Assembly (NCBI GenBank): GCA_030431825.1
Contig: JAUIIJ010000014.1
Location: 1 to 64,000, forward strand
Origin: Alphaproteobacteria bacterium
GTDB taxonomy: Bacteria; Pseudomonadota; Alphaproteobacteria; Rhodobacterales; Rhodobacteraceae
Length of the DNA: 64,000 nucleotides
Direction of reading: 5' to 3'
Position numbers and translations under genes: made by a program
The notes under the pieces: generated by a model
Databases searched by the model: none
What the model saw: only the letters and a program-made list of their open reading frames with translations
What the model was told of the DNA's origin: nothing
Shown: positions 28,153 through 36,445 of the stretch, piece after piece
Numbering within the stretch: the first letter of the stretch is position 1
How the letters are laid out: each line of letters starts with the position of its first letter

Positions 28153-31100
28153 GTGACAATTCGCAGAAATTCATCTCCCGCAACCGCGCACCTCGGGTGC
28201 AGATCGAATATGATATCGAATTGTACGGGTCGGAAAAGAAGGTCCAGCTCCCCTTTGTCATGGGAGTCATGTCGGATCTGAGCGGCAAATCCCTGTCACC
28301 GCAGCCGTCGATCGACGATCGCAGGTTCCTTGAGATCGACGCAGACAATTTCGATGAACGCATGCGCGGGATGCAACCGCGCGCGGCATTCAGCGTGCCG
28401 AATACACTGACTGGCGAGGGCAATCTGGACGTCGATCTGACATTTGAACGGATGGAGGATTTTGCCCCCGAAGCGATTGCCGCCAATGTTGCCCCCCTGC
28501 GCGAATTGCTCGAGGCGCGCACGCAGCTTTCGAACCTCTTGGCCTACATGGACGGCAAGGTCGGCGCAGCAGCGTTGATCGAAAGGATACTGGCCGACCC
28601 GGCGCTGCTGTCGGCATTGGCTGGCGCGCAGCAGGACGGGGCGGATCGCACCGCCGTGCTGGACAGTTTGCGCGCCTTTGCCAGCGATGAGCCGGCGGCG
28701 CCGGATCCTGCGGACAGCGTACTTGACGGGTTGAGAAGCAGCGCCCCGAGGCAAGAGGCACAACCGGACACCGCGTCGGACGTGCTTGCCGCGTTGGCGC
28801 AATCGGCACCGGAACCCCCGGAGCAGGACAGTGCCGGTGAGGATGTTCTTGCCGAGTTGCGGGATCGCGCATCGGTGGACACGAGTGGCGGGGATACGAC
28901 GCAGGCGGCTCTGGACGCGCTGCGCAAGGATGCTCCGCCGGATGCCGCAGCGGATCACTCGGTTGAAAATACACTTGCGAACCTTGCAAATTCTGCGCCC
29001 CGAGAGGTTGGCGAACCGGATACCGCGTCCGGGGTTCTGGACAGTCTGGCGCAGGCTGGCATGCCCGAAGACACGGCAGGCGACGATCACGCGGATACCC
29101 TTGCCGGATTGGCCGCGGCGTCGCCGGACGAAGCATCCGAACCGGACGATCTGGACACGGCGCTCGACAGTCTGGCCAACGCACCCGTGGAGCAGCCGCG
29201 CGCCGATGAAAGCGCAAGTGACACGCTGGCCGATCTGGCAGAACAGCGCCCCCCTGATCCATCGCCGACCGATGATGTCGCCCTGGCAATGGACAGTCTC
29301 GCCGGGTTTGAAGAGCCGCCGGATGAAGACGAGACCGCCGACAAGCTGGCCGCGCTGTCACCGCGTGACGCCGGAGACGAGGATCGTCCGGATGCTCTTG
29401 CGTCGGGCGACGGTGAAGAGGAGCCGGCCGATGACCTGACAGATGTGCTGGCGGGACTGGCAGTCGAGGACGATGAAGCGACGGAAGTCGCCGATCTCTC
29501 CGACGATGACGCCGGCATAGACCCGCTGGATGATATTCTGGGAATGGGTGATGCCGATGATGAACCGGCGGACGGCGTGCAGCCGGAGGCGAACGCGCTT
29601 GACGATCTGCTCGGCGACCTCGGCGAGGCCGATCCGGACGAGCCTGAGGAGCCTGCACAGTCGCCAACACCATCTGACAGCGCATCGGAGGCGGACGGAC
29701 TGGAGGATCTTCTGGCCGATCTCGGATTCTCCGAGCCTGATGAGCCGGATGCAGGGGAAGCGGACCGGTTCGACGATCTGCCGGGAGACCTCGACGCAAC
29801 CGCAAAGCTCGGCGATGCGGCCAGCGCCGCCCCGGATGACGCGCAGGCCACCGAAGAGCGTGTTCCTGATCCTGACGAAATGCCTGTGGATGGCGCGCAA
29901 AATCACCTGGACGATCTCGATGACCTGCTGGGTGATCTGGTCGATCCGGCACCGGCGGATGAGACAGAGGACACGCTCGATGATCTTCTGGGCGCGGGCG
30001 ACACACCCGATGCCGAAGTTGATGATGTCCCGAACGAGGCTCCGGCGTCGGATGCCGGGGGCGATGCAACGCTGGTGGGCGGCGCCGGATTTGCCTTTGG
30101 TGTCCTGACAGGGGATCGCCCCGAACCGGAACGGTTGAACCGGACGCGTTTTCGCATCGCCTTGATGGGCGATTTCTCCGGACGCGCGGCGCGCGGGCTG
30201 GTGGAAACCGGCGATGCGCTGGCGGCGCGCGCGCCTGTGCTGCTGGATACGGATACCGTCGAGGATGTGATCCGGAGTTTCGCAACGACGCTGGTCCTGC
30301 CGATCGGCAAGGAGGGTGCGGGGGTCGAGGTGACGCTGAATGAACTGGACGACCTGCATCCCGACGAACTCTATGAAAACGTGCCGATCCTGTCCGAATT
30401 GCGGGCACTCCGGGCGCAGCTTGCGACCGGAACGACCTCCGCGAACGCTGCCGCACGGCTCAGGGCCTGGGGCGAGGCGCATGCAACGCCGGTTGCGCCG
30501 CCAAGATCGCGCTCGGCCGGCAATGCAATGCCCGCCAATCTGAAGCTGTCGGAATTTCAGAAACTGATCGGCGATAGTGGCGCGTCATTGGCAGGCCCGT
30601 CGCCGGTCGAAGACCTGATTGCGCAGATCGTCGGCCCGCATGTCCGCAAGGTGGCCGATGCCGACACGGTCGCGATGCAGCAGGCCGTGGATGCGGCATT
30701 GAGCGCGGCCATGCGGCTGATCCTGCATCACCCGGAATTTCAGGCGGTCGAGTCGCAATGGCGCTCGCTCGACCTGATCGCGCGCAGCATCGAGACCGAT
30801 GACACGCTCGACGTGACGCTCTATGATATTTCCGCCGAAGAGATCGGTGCAGACCTTGCCGCGAGCGATGACCTCGCCCGATCCGGGCTGGTGCGATTGT
30901 TGACGGAACTGCCACTTGATCCCGAGAACGGGCGCGGCGGTTATTCCGCGATCGTCGGGCTCTACAGCTTCGAGGAAACACCACCCCATGCGGAATTGCT
31001 CGGGCGGATCGCACGCGTGGCCGCGCATGTGGACGCGCCGTTTCTCGCGGCGCTGTCGTCGGGTATCGTAGAGACCGAGAAAGCCGATCGCCACCCGCTC

Positions 31101-31760
31101 GTGGCGACAGCATGGGACGAGCTGCGGGCGATGCCCGAAGCCGGCCATCTGGGGCTTGCCGCGCCCCGCTTCCTGTTGCGTCGTCCGTATGGGGCGAAAT
31201 CCGAGCCGATCCATGCCTTCGAATTCGAGGAGTTCACGATGGCCGAGGGGCTGCGGGGGATGCTCTGGGCCAATCCGGTGGTGCTCGTCGCGATCCTGCT
31301 GGCCAGATCATACAGGAAGAACGGCGCGCATATGGAATTGGGGTCGATCATGTCGCTGGGGGATGTGCCCTATCACCTCGTCACGGACCAATATGGCGAT
31401 CAGGTTGCATTGCCCTGCACCGAACGGAACCTGACGCTGGACAAGGTGGAAAAGGTCATGGCGCGCGGGCTGATGCCGGTGGTCTCGATCAAGGGGCGGG
31501 ATGAAATCCGCCTGGCCTCGTTCCAGTCGATGGCCGGTGGCGATATCCTTGGGCCGTGGTCGGATGTGCCGCCGCCGCCGCCATCACCGCCCCGGCCAGC
31601 GCCGATACCCGAAAGCAGCTCGCAACCCGCCGCTGCTCGGGACGAGAGCGAAGACCTGGATCTGGATGACTTGCTTGCCGGGTTTGACGATACCGGGACG
31701 CCGGATGGCGATCTTGCGGATGTCGACGCCGATCTCGCCGCCCTGCTGGAGGATTTGTAG
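28149..31760 (+). CDS. Composite T6SS sheath-like protein: TssB - 10x21-aa repeats - acidic LDDLLG linker - divergent TssB-like - C-truncated TssC-like - Pro-rich/acidic tail
   Basis: N-terminus MSDNSQKFISRNRAPRVQIEYDIELYGSEKKVQLPFVMGVMSDLSGKS closely matches TssB at 17667. Residues from ~30541 match TssC (LILHHPEFQAVESQWRSLDLIARSIETDDTL...APRFLLRRPYGAKSEPIHAFEFEE). ATGA overlap with the upstream channel gene. Confidence 0.9.
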   Translation: MSDNSQKFISRNRAPRVQIEYDIELYGSEKKVQLPFVMGVMSDLSGKSLSPQPSIDDRRFLEIDADNFDERMRGMQPRAAFSVPNTLTGEGNLDVDLTFERMEDFAPEAIAANVAPLRELLEARTQLSNLLAYMDGKVGAAALIERILADPALLSALAGAQQDGADRTAVLDSLRAFASDEPAAPDPADSVLDGLRSSAPRQEAQPDTASDVLAALAQSAPEPPEQDSAGEDVLAELRDRASVDTSGGDTTQAALDALRKDAPPDAAADHSVENTLANLANSAPREVGEPDTASGVLDSLAQAGMPEDTAGDDHADTLAGLAAASPDEASEPDDLDTALDSLANAPVEQPRADESASDTLADLAEQRPPDPSPTDDVALAMDSLAGFEEPPDEDETADKLAALSPRDAGDEDRPDALASGDGEEEPADDLTDVLAGLAVEDDEATEVADLSDDDAGIDPLDDILGMGDADDEPADGVQPEANALDDLLGDLGEADPDEPEEPAQSPTPSDSASEADGLEDLLADLGFSEPDEPDAGEADRFDDLPGDLDATAKLGDAASAAPDDAQATEERVPDPDEMPVDGAQNHLDDLDDLLGDLVDPAPADETEDTLDDLLGAGDTPDAEVDDVPNEAPASDAGGDATLVGGAGFAFGVLTGDRPEPERLNRTRFRIALMGDFSGRAARGLVETGDALAARAPVLLDTDTVEDVIRSFATTLVLPIGKEGAGVEVTLNELDDLHPDELYENVPILSELRALRAQLATGTTSANAAARLRAWGEAHATPVAPPRSRSAGNAMPANLKLSEFQKLIGDSGASLAGPSPVEDLIAQIVGPHVRKVADADTVAMQQAVDAALSAAMRLILHHPEFQAVESQWRSLDLIARSIETDDTLDVTLYDISAEEIGADLAASDDLARSGLVRLLTELPLDPENGRGGYSAIVGLYSFEETPPHAELLGRIARVAAHVDAPFLAALSSGIVETEKADRHPLVATAWDELRAMPEAGHLGLAAPRFLLRRPYGAKSEPIHAFEFEEFTMAEGLRGMLWANPVVLVAILLARSYRKNGAHMELGSIMSLGDVPYHLVTDQYGDQVALPCTERNLTLDKVEKVMARGLMPVVSIKGRDEIRLASFQSMAGGDILGPWSDVPPPPPSPPRPAPIPESSSQPAAARDESEDLDLDDLLAGFDDTGTPDGDLADVDADLAALLEDL
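28653..29282 (+). repeat. Ten consecutive 63-bp (21-aa) degenerate coding repeats
   Basis: AVLDSLRAFASDEPAAPDPAD / SVLDGLRSSAPRQEAQPDTAS / DVLAALAQSAPEPPEQDSAGE / ... / DTLADLAEQRPPDPSPTDDVA, each exactly 21 residues with an xxLxxLxxxxP core. Confidence 0.88.
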
Positions 31761-31814
31761 TGATGAGTTCCGTGTCCCGACCGGTTGCCCGGTGGTATTC
31801 CGAAAGGAAAGAAA

Positions 31815-34076
31815 ATGCCTGATTACAAGCCGTTTCCCGATGCCAGAAGCTGGATTTCTGGCGAGTTTTCCTGGCCCGGAAAGGGCGAGAGGGGGCCGAA
31901 CCTGTTCCGGGCGGTTGTCAAGGAAGGGTTGAGCACATTGACCGAAACCAGTGTCCTGCTCCGAAGTTGGTCGGAGGATGCGGATATTGGCGAGGTAGTG
32001 GGCCGCAACATGCGCGTCCATGTCAAGACCGACGACAAGAGCGAGCGCATTTTCAGCGGGCTGTGCATATCGATGGAGCAACTCGGCTACTACCAGGGCA
32101 ACTGGTATTATCTCGCCGATCTGCGCCCGTGGTTCTGGCTTTTGACGCGCAGCCAAAACTGCCGGATTTACCAGGAGATGAGCGTGCCAGACATCATTTC
32201 GGACCTGCTGTCGACGCATGGGCTGACCGATTTCGAGAACAAGCTGACCGGGACCTACGACGCCCGCACATATTGCGTGCAGTACCGGGAAAGCGATTAC
32301 GCGTTCCTGTGCCGCCTGATGGAAGAGGAGGGGATATATTTCTACTTTTCGAATGCGCCGGGTTCGACCGCGGTGGAAAAGCTGGTTCTGTGCGATTCCA
32401 TCAGCGCCCATTCCGAAGTGCCCGGTCATTCCACGATCACCTATCATGCGCGCCAGACGGATCGCGGGGCCGAGCGCGCGCGCGAGGATCATATCGCCGA
32501 ATGGACCGCGGCGCAGCGGGTGACGCGCGGCAAGGTCACACTGAACGATTTCGACTTCAAGTTGCAGAATGCCGATCTGAAATTCGTTCACTCAATCAAA
32601 TCGGGAAGCCATACGCACACGAGCCACGAAATTTACGATTATCACGGGCACCACCGCTATCCGGGTGCCTTTGAGAGCGACAAGAAACTGGGCGAGAGAT
32701 ACGCCGCGGTCCGGATGGAGGCAGAGACCGTGCCCTACCAGACCTTTCGCGGGGCTTCCAATGTCCGGGCCCTTGCTGCCGGACAGACCTTTGCGATGAA
32801 TGGTCATCCGGACAAGGCGGCGAATGCCACCTATCTGATCGTCTCGGCCGAGCATTATCTGCAGGACCAGAACTTTCTGGATGCCGAAGCGGACAAACAG
32901 GTCAGCAACCGCAGCAAACTGCGCAACGACATGAAACGCAGCGGGGTCGAGCAGTTTCTGTACGACTACCTGAACGAGCCCGAGCGAGACGAACGGCGCG
33001 ATCTGTCGATGATGCACAGCGACTTTCCCAAGTCGATGGAAAAGGATGCTTTTGCGTCGACGTTTCGCGCGATCCCCAAGACAACGCAATTCCGCGCGCC
33101 GATCAGCACGCCGTGGCCAAAGATCTCGGGGCCGCACACCGCCACGGTGGTGGGCAAGCAAGGCGAAGAGATCTGGACCGATGAATGGGGTCGGATCAAG
33201 GTTCAGTTCCACTGGGATCGTGACGGCAAGAAAGATGAAAAATCGTCTTGCTGGGTGCGGGTCATGACGCCCTGGTCCGGCACGGGATGGGGCATGGTCG
33301 CCTTGCCGCGTATGGGGCAGGAGGCGATTATCGAGTTCGAAGAGGGTGATCCCGACCGGCCGATCTGTACGGGGATGCTGTATAATGACTGGCAAAAGCC
33401 GCCGTATTCCTATCCGGACAATCCCACCGAACTTGGCATACGGACGCGATCGTCAAAAGACGGCGGCGACAACGAGTATAACGAATTGATGTTCGACGAT
33501 CTCCAGGGCGCGGAAAAAATGCGCGTTCAGGCACAGAGAGACCATCAGATGCTGATCAAGAACAAGTCGGTCGTGACCATCGGACTGGGCGCACATGAAC
33601 AGGTGGATGGCGAGGGAAAGATCAACTCGGAAGTCGAGGATGGCAGTCTGAGCGAAGTGATCAAGCAGAATGTCACGCGGGTGATCAAGGAGGGCGATCA
33701 CAGCCTGACACTGGAAAAGGGGGACGAGGAGTACCTGATCAAGACGGGCAGCCAGAACATAAAGATCAAGACCGACAAGACCCAAGCCATCGAAGGCAAG
33801 CATACCAAGACGGTCACCGGCGATGACACGACGACTGTCGATGCCGGAAACATGACGGTCGATGTGAAGTCCGGAAAGATCACCATGACCGCAGCGCAGA
33901 AAATCGAGTTGAAGGTCGGGTCTTCGTCGGTCGTCATCGATCCGGTCGGCGTAACGATCAAGGGCAACATACTCAAGTTCGAAGGCACGGCGATGGCCGA
34001 GCTCAAGTCCAAGCTGACCACGGTCAAGGGTGACGCGATGCTGACCGCCAAGGGCGGCATCACGATGATCAACTAG
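31815..34076 (+). CDS. vgrG: T6SS spike protein VgrG (TssI), no evident C-terminal effector extension
   Basis: gp27-like N-terminus (DYAFLCRLMEEEGIYFYF), gp5-like DEWGRIKVQFHWDRDGKKDEKSSCWVRVMTPWSGTGWG...PRMGQEAIIEFEEGDPDRPICTGMLYN. Ends in beta-helix-like repeats. Confidence 0.96.
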   Translation: MPDYKPFPDARSWISGEFSWPGKGERGPNLFRAVVKEGLSTLTETSVLLRSWSEDADIGEVVGRNMRVHVKTDDKSERIFSGLCISMEQLGYYQGNWYYLADLRPWFWLLTRSQNCRIYQEMSVPDIISDLLSTHGLTDFENKLTGTYDARTYCVQYRESDYAFLCRLMEEEGIYFYFSNAPGSTAVEKLVLCDSISAHSEVPGHSTITYHARQTDRGAERAREDHIAEWTAAQRVTRGKVTLNDFDFKLQNADLKFVHSIKSGSHTHTSHEIYDYHGHHRYPGAFESDKKLGERYAAVRMEAETVPYQTFRGASNVRALAAGQTFAMNGHPDKAANATYLIVSAEHYLQDQNFLDAEADKQVSNRSKLRNDMKRSGVEQFLYDYLNEPERDERRDLSMMHSDFPKSMEKDAFASTFRAIPKTTQFRAPISTPWPKISGPHTATVVGKQGEEIWTDEWGRIKVQFHWDRDGKKDEKSSCWVRVMTPWSGTGWGMVALPRMGQEAIIEFEEGDPDRPICTGMLYNDWQKPPYSYPDNPTELGIRTRSSKDGGDNEYNELMFDDLQGAEKMRVQAQRDHQMLIKNKSVVTIGLGAHEQVDGEGKINSEVEDGSLSEVIKQNVTRVIKEGDHSLTLEKGDEEYLIKTGSQNIKIKTDKTQAIEGKHTKTVTGDDTTTVDAGNMTVDVKSGKITMTAAQKIELKVGSSSVVIDPVGVTIKGNILKFEGTAMAELKSKLTTVKGDAMLTAKGGITMIN

Positions 34077-34084
34077 GTGATGGC

Positions 34085-34693
34085 ATGAGCGATAGATTCA
34101 AGGAATTGGTCAAGATCCCGCAAGAACCGGCGGCCAGGATACTGTCGAATGCGAATATCCGTCTGGACACGTTGATCCAGGCACCTGCAAGCGCGCTTCC
34201 TGGCGCGGTTCTGGACGAACTGCAGGCCAAGGAAGCGTGGATCGATATCCTGCTGTTGCTTGCGGCATTGCTTCCTGTGCGTGAACGGGTCTGGTGGGCG
34301 TGTCTGGCGGCACGCGACTATATCGGCCCGAAATCGCGAAACGACCCGCCATCGCTGGCCGCATCCGAGGCGTGGGTTTTCGATCCGACGGAAGAAAACC
34401 GCGAGGCGGCACGCGCGACGCTGGATCACGCCTATGTGGATGACGACACGGTAAATTGTGCGGTCGCGGTGCTCTATTCCGACGGAACGCTGGGGCCCGG
34501 AGATCTGGCCGAGTATCCCGCACCTGCCGGTGCATCCGAACTGGCGGCATTTGCCATGAATGTGGTGGCCTTGGGGGAACTATCTGATAGGTTTGATGCG
34601 CATGTTCAGGTGCTTATCGACCGGGCGGTGGACATTGCGAGGGGCGGGAACGGCAGAGTGTCGGAGCCCGACCCCAAGAAGGAGGCAAGCTGA
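34085..34693 (+). CDS. DUF6931-like protein between vgrG and PAAR (candidate adaptor)
   Basis: 202-aa ORF between vgrG and the PAAR gene (KEAWIDILLLLAALLPVRERVWWACLAARD). Family assignment from memory. Confidence 0.55.
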   Translation: MSDRFKELVKIPQEPAARILSNANIRLDTLIQAPASALPGAVLDELQAKEAWIDILLLLAALLPVRERVWWACLAARDYIGPKSRNDPPSLAASEAWVFDPTEENREAARATLDHAYVDDDTVNCAVAVLYSDGTLGPGDLAEYPAPAGASELAAFAMNVVALGELSDRFDAHVQVLIDRAVDIARGGNGRVSEPDPKKEAS

Positions 34694-34995
34694 TGACCAG
34701 ACCGCAGGCGCGCGTTTCCGATCAGGTGCTTTGCGCCATGTTCGCGCCATCGCCGGCAGGGCCGGTGCCGGGCGCGTCGCCGATCATACCACCCTGCGCG
34801 CCAACCGTGTTGGTGGGGGGGATGCCGGCGGCACGGATAGGGGACCTTCATCCGTCCGGACTGGGTCCGCATCCCAATGCGATGGGCTCGTCAACGGTGA
34901 TCATCTCCAAGATGCCCGCTTCGCGGATCGGCGACAGCACCGGCTGTGGCGGTGCGATCATCAAAGGTGATTTTACCGTGTTGACTGGAGGATAG
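34693..34995 (+). CDS. PAAR-domain spike-tip protein
   Basis: 100-aa protein with PAAR-like metal-site pattern (CAPTVLVGGMPAARIGDLHPSGLGPHPNAMGSSTVIISKMPASRIGDSTGCGGAI). Confidence 0.9.
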   Translation: MTRPQARVSDQVLCAMFAPSPAGPVPGASPIIPPCAPTVLVGGMPAARIGDLHPSGLGPHPNAMGSSTVIISKMPASRIGDSTGCGGAIIKGDFTVLTGG

Positions 34996-35003
34996 GCGCT
35001 GGA

Positions 35004-36422
35004 ATGCCCGTCACTCTGAAATTCCAGTCCTCGGGTACGATACCCGGTAATGCGCAACCCGTGCGGATGCAGGGTGGCAGTCTGACCGTAGGTCGCGGTG
35101 AAGCCAATGATCTGGTGCTGCCCGATCCTGACCGGTTGCTCTCCAAGAGTCATTGCGTGATCGAGGATCACAATGGCAACGTGGTGATTGTCGATCTGTC
35201 GACCAACGGGACCTATCTCAACTACAGCAAGATACCGCTTGGCAAGGTTCCCACACCGCTGAACAGCGGGGACGTCCTTGCGCTCGGGTCCTATGAACTG
35301 GTTGTCGACATCACCGATGATCTGGCAGAGGTCGAGCCGGGCCCCGCCGCCCCCCTGGCGCAGGGGCCGGCGTCGCATGGCGATGCTTCCAGGGCTCCCG
35401 ATCCGCTTGCGCTTCTTGACGATGCCGGGCCGGGGGGCGATTTCCTGGACGATCTTCTCGGGGAGGAAAAGGGGCCGACCGGCCCTTCGCAACTGAACCC
35501 AGTGGACCCGATCGACGAATTGCTGCCACCGCTGGGCGAGGACGAGGATGACCCGTTTTTCCGCAAGCCCGATGACGGGCGGCAGGGAGAGGGGGCCAGC
35601 GCGCCAAGCCATAATCCTTCGGCGCAGGACAGCTTTACGCCGCAATCCACCGGCGGCGGGGGCTTGATTCCGGATGACTGGGATGACGAATTCCTCGGGC
35701 CGTCCGATCCTGCAACCGATGCCGGACCCGAACCGGAGCACCCCGGTCCCGTGGTGCCTGCGCCGCCTGTGGCCACGCCGGCCGCACAGGACGGTGCCCC
35801 GGCAAGTTCCATACCGCCGGCAGATCCGGATGCTCCGGTCGATGATGATGCCGCGCGAGCGTTTTTGCGGGCGGTCGGGGCCGAGGAGGTCAGGATAGAT
35901 GACGCCGACATGGTCAACACCATGGCGCGCATGGGGCGGGTGATGAAAACGCTGATCACCGGCTTGCGGGAGATCCTGATGACGCGGACCTCGATCAAGA
36001 GCGAATTCCGGATCGAACAGACGATGATCGGGGCGGGGGGCAACAACCCCCTCAAGTTCTCGATCAGCCCCGAACAGGCGGTCGAGGCGATCGTGAAACC
36101 CGGCACGCGCGGCTATCTGAGCGCGGAATCCGCCGCCGAAGAGGCGCTGAACGATATCAAGGCGCACGAGATTGCGATGGTGACGGGCATGGAGGCCGCC
36201 CTGAAAGGTGTCCTGGCACGGCTCGATCCACAGGAACTGGCGAGCAGGATCGAAACCGGGGGTGGTCTTGGCGGACTGCTCAAGGGAAAGAAGGCGCGCT
36301 ACTGGGAAGTGTACGAGAAGCTGTATGCAGACATATCCGATCAGGCCGAAAACGATTTCCACGACCTGTTCAGCCGTGAATTTGCGCGCGCTTACAAGGA
36401 ACAACTGGACAAGCTGAAATAG
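35004..36422 (+). CDS. tagH: T6SS FHA-domain protein (TagH/Fha)
   Basis: N-terminal FHA (LTVGRGEANDLVLPDPDRLLSKSHCVIEDHNGNVVIVDLSTNGTYLN), acidic linker, C-terminal T6SS Fha domain. Confidence 0.9.
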   Translation: MPVTLKFQSSGTIPGNAQPVRMQGGSLTVGRGEANDLVLPDPDRLLSKSHCVIEDHNGNVVIVDLSTNGTYLNYSKIPLGKVPTPLNSGDVLALGSYELVVDITDDLAEVEPGPAAPLAQGPASHGDASRAPDPLALLDDAGPGGDFLDDLLGEEKGPTGPSQLNPVDPIDELLPPLGEDEDDPFFRKPDDGRQGEGASAPSHNPSAQDSFTPQSTGGGGLIPDDWDDEFLGPSDPATDAGPEPEHPGPVVPAPPVATPAAQDGAPASSIPPADPDAPVDDDAARAFLRAVGAEEVRIDDADMVNTMARMGRVMKTLITGLREILMTRTSIKSEFRIEQTMIGAGGNNPLKFSISPEQAVEAIVKPGTRGYLSAESAAEEALNDIKAHEIAMVTGMEAALKGVLARLDPQELASRIETGGGLGGLLKGKKARYWEVYEKLYADISDQAENDFHDLFSREFARAYKEQLDKLK

Positions 36423-36445
36423 CGTCCGAAAAGAAGGAGAGGCGA

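Noticed and set aside
28653-29282. 63-bp periodicity considered as a CRISPR array or satellite
   Set aside because: Units are coding, in frame and highly diverged at nucleotide level. There are no conserved short direct repeats with unique spacers.
28390-30456. 688-aa minus-strand ORF opposite the composite sheath gene
   Set aside because: Pro/Arg-rich antisense shadow of the Asp/Ala/Leu-rich repeat linker in GC-rich DNA. The plus frame has clear TssB/TssC homology.
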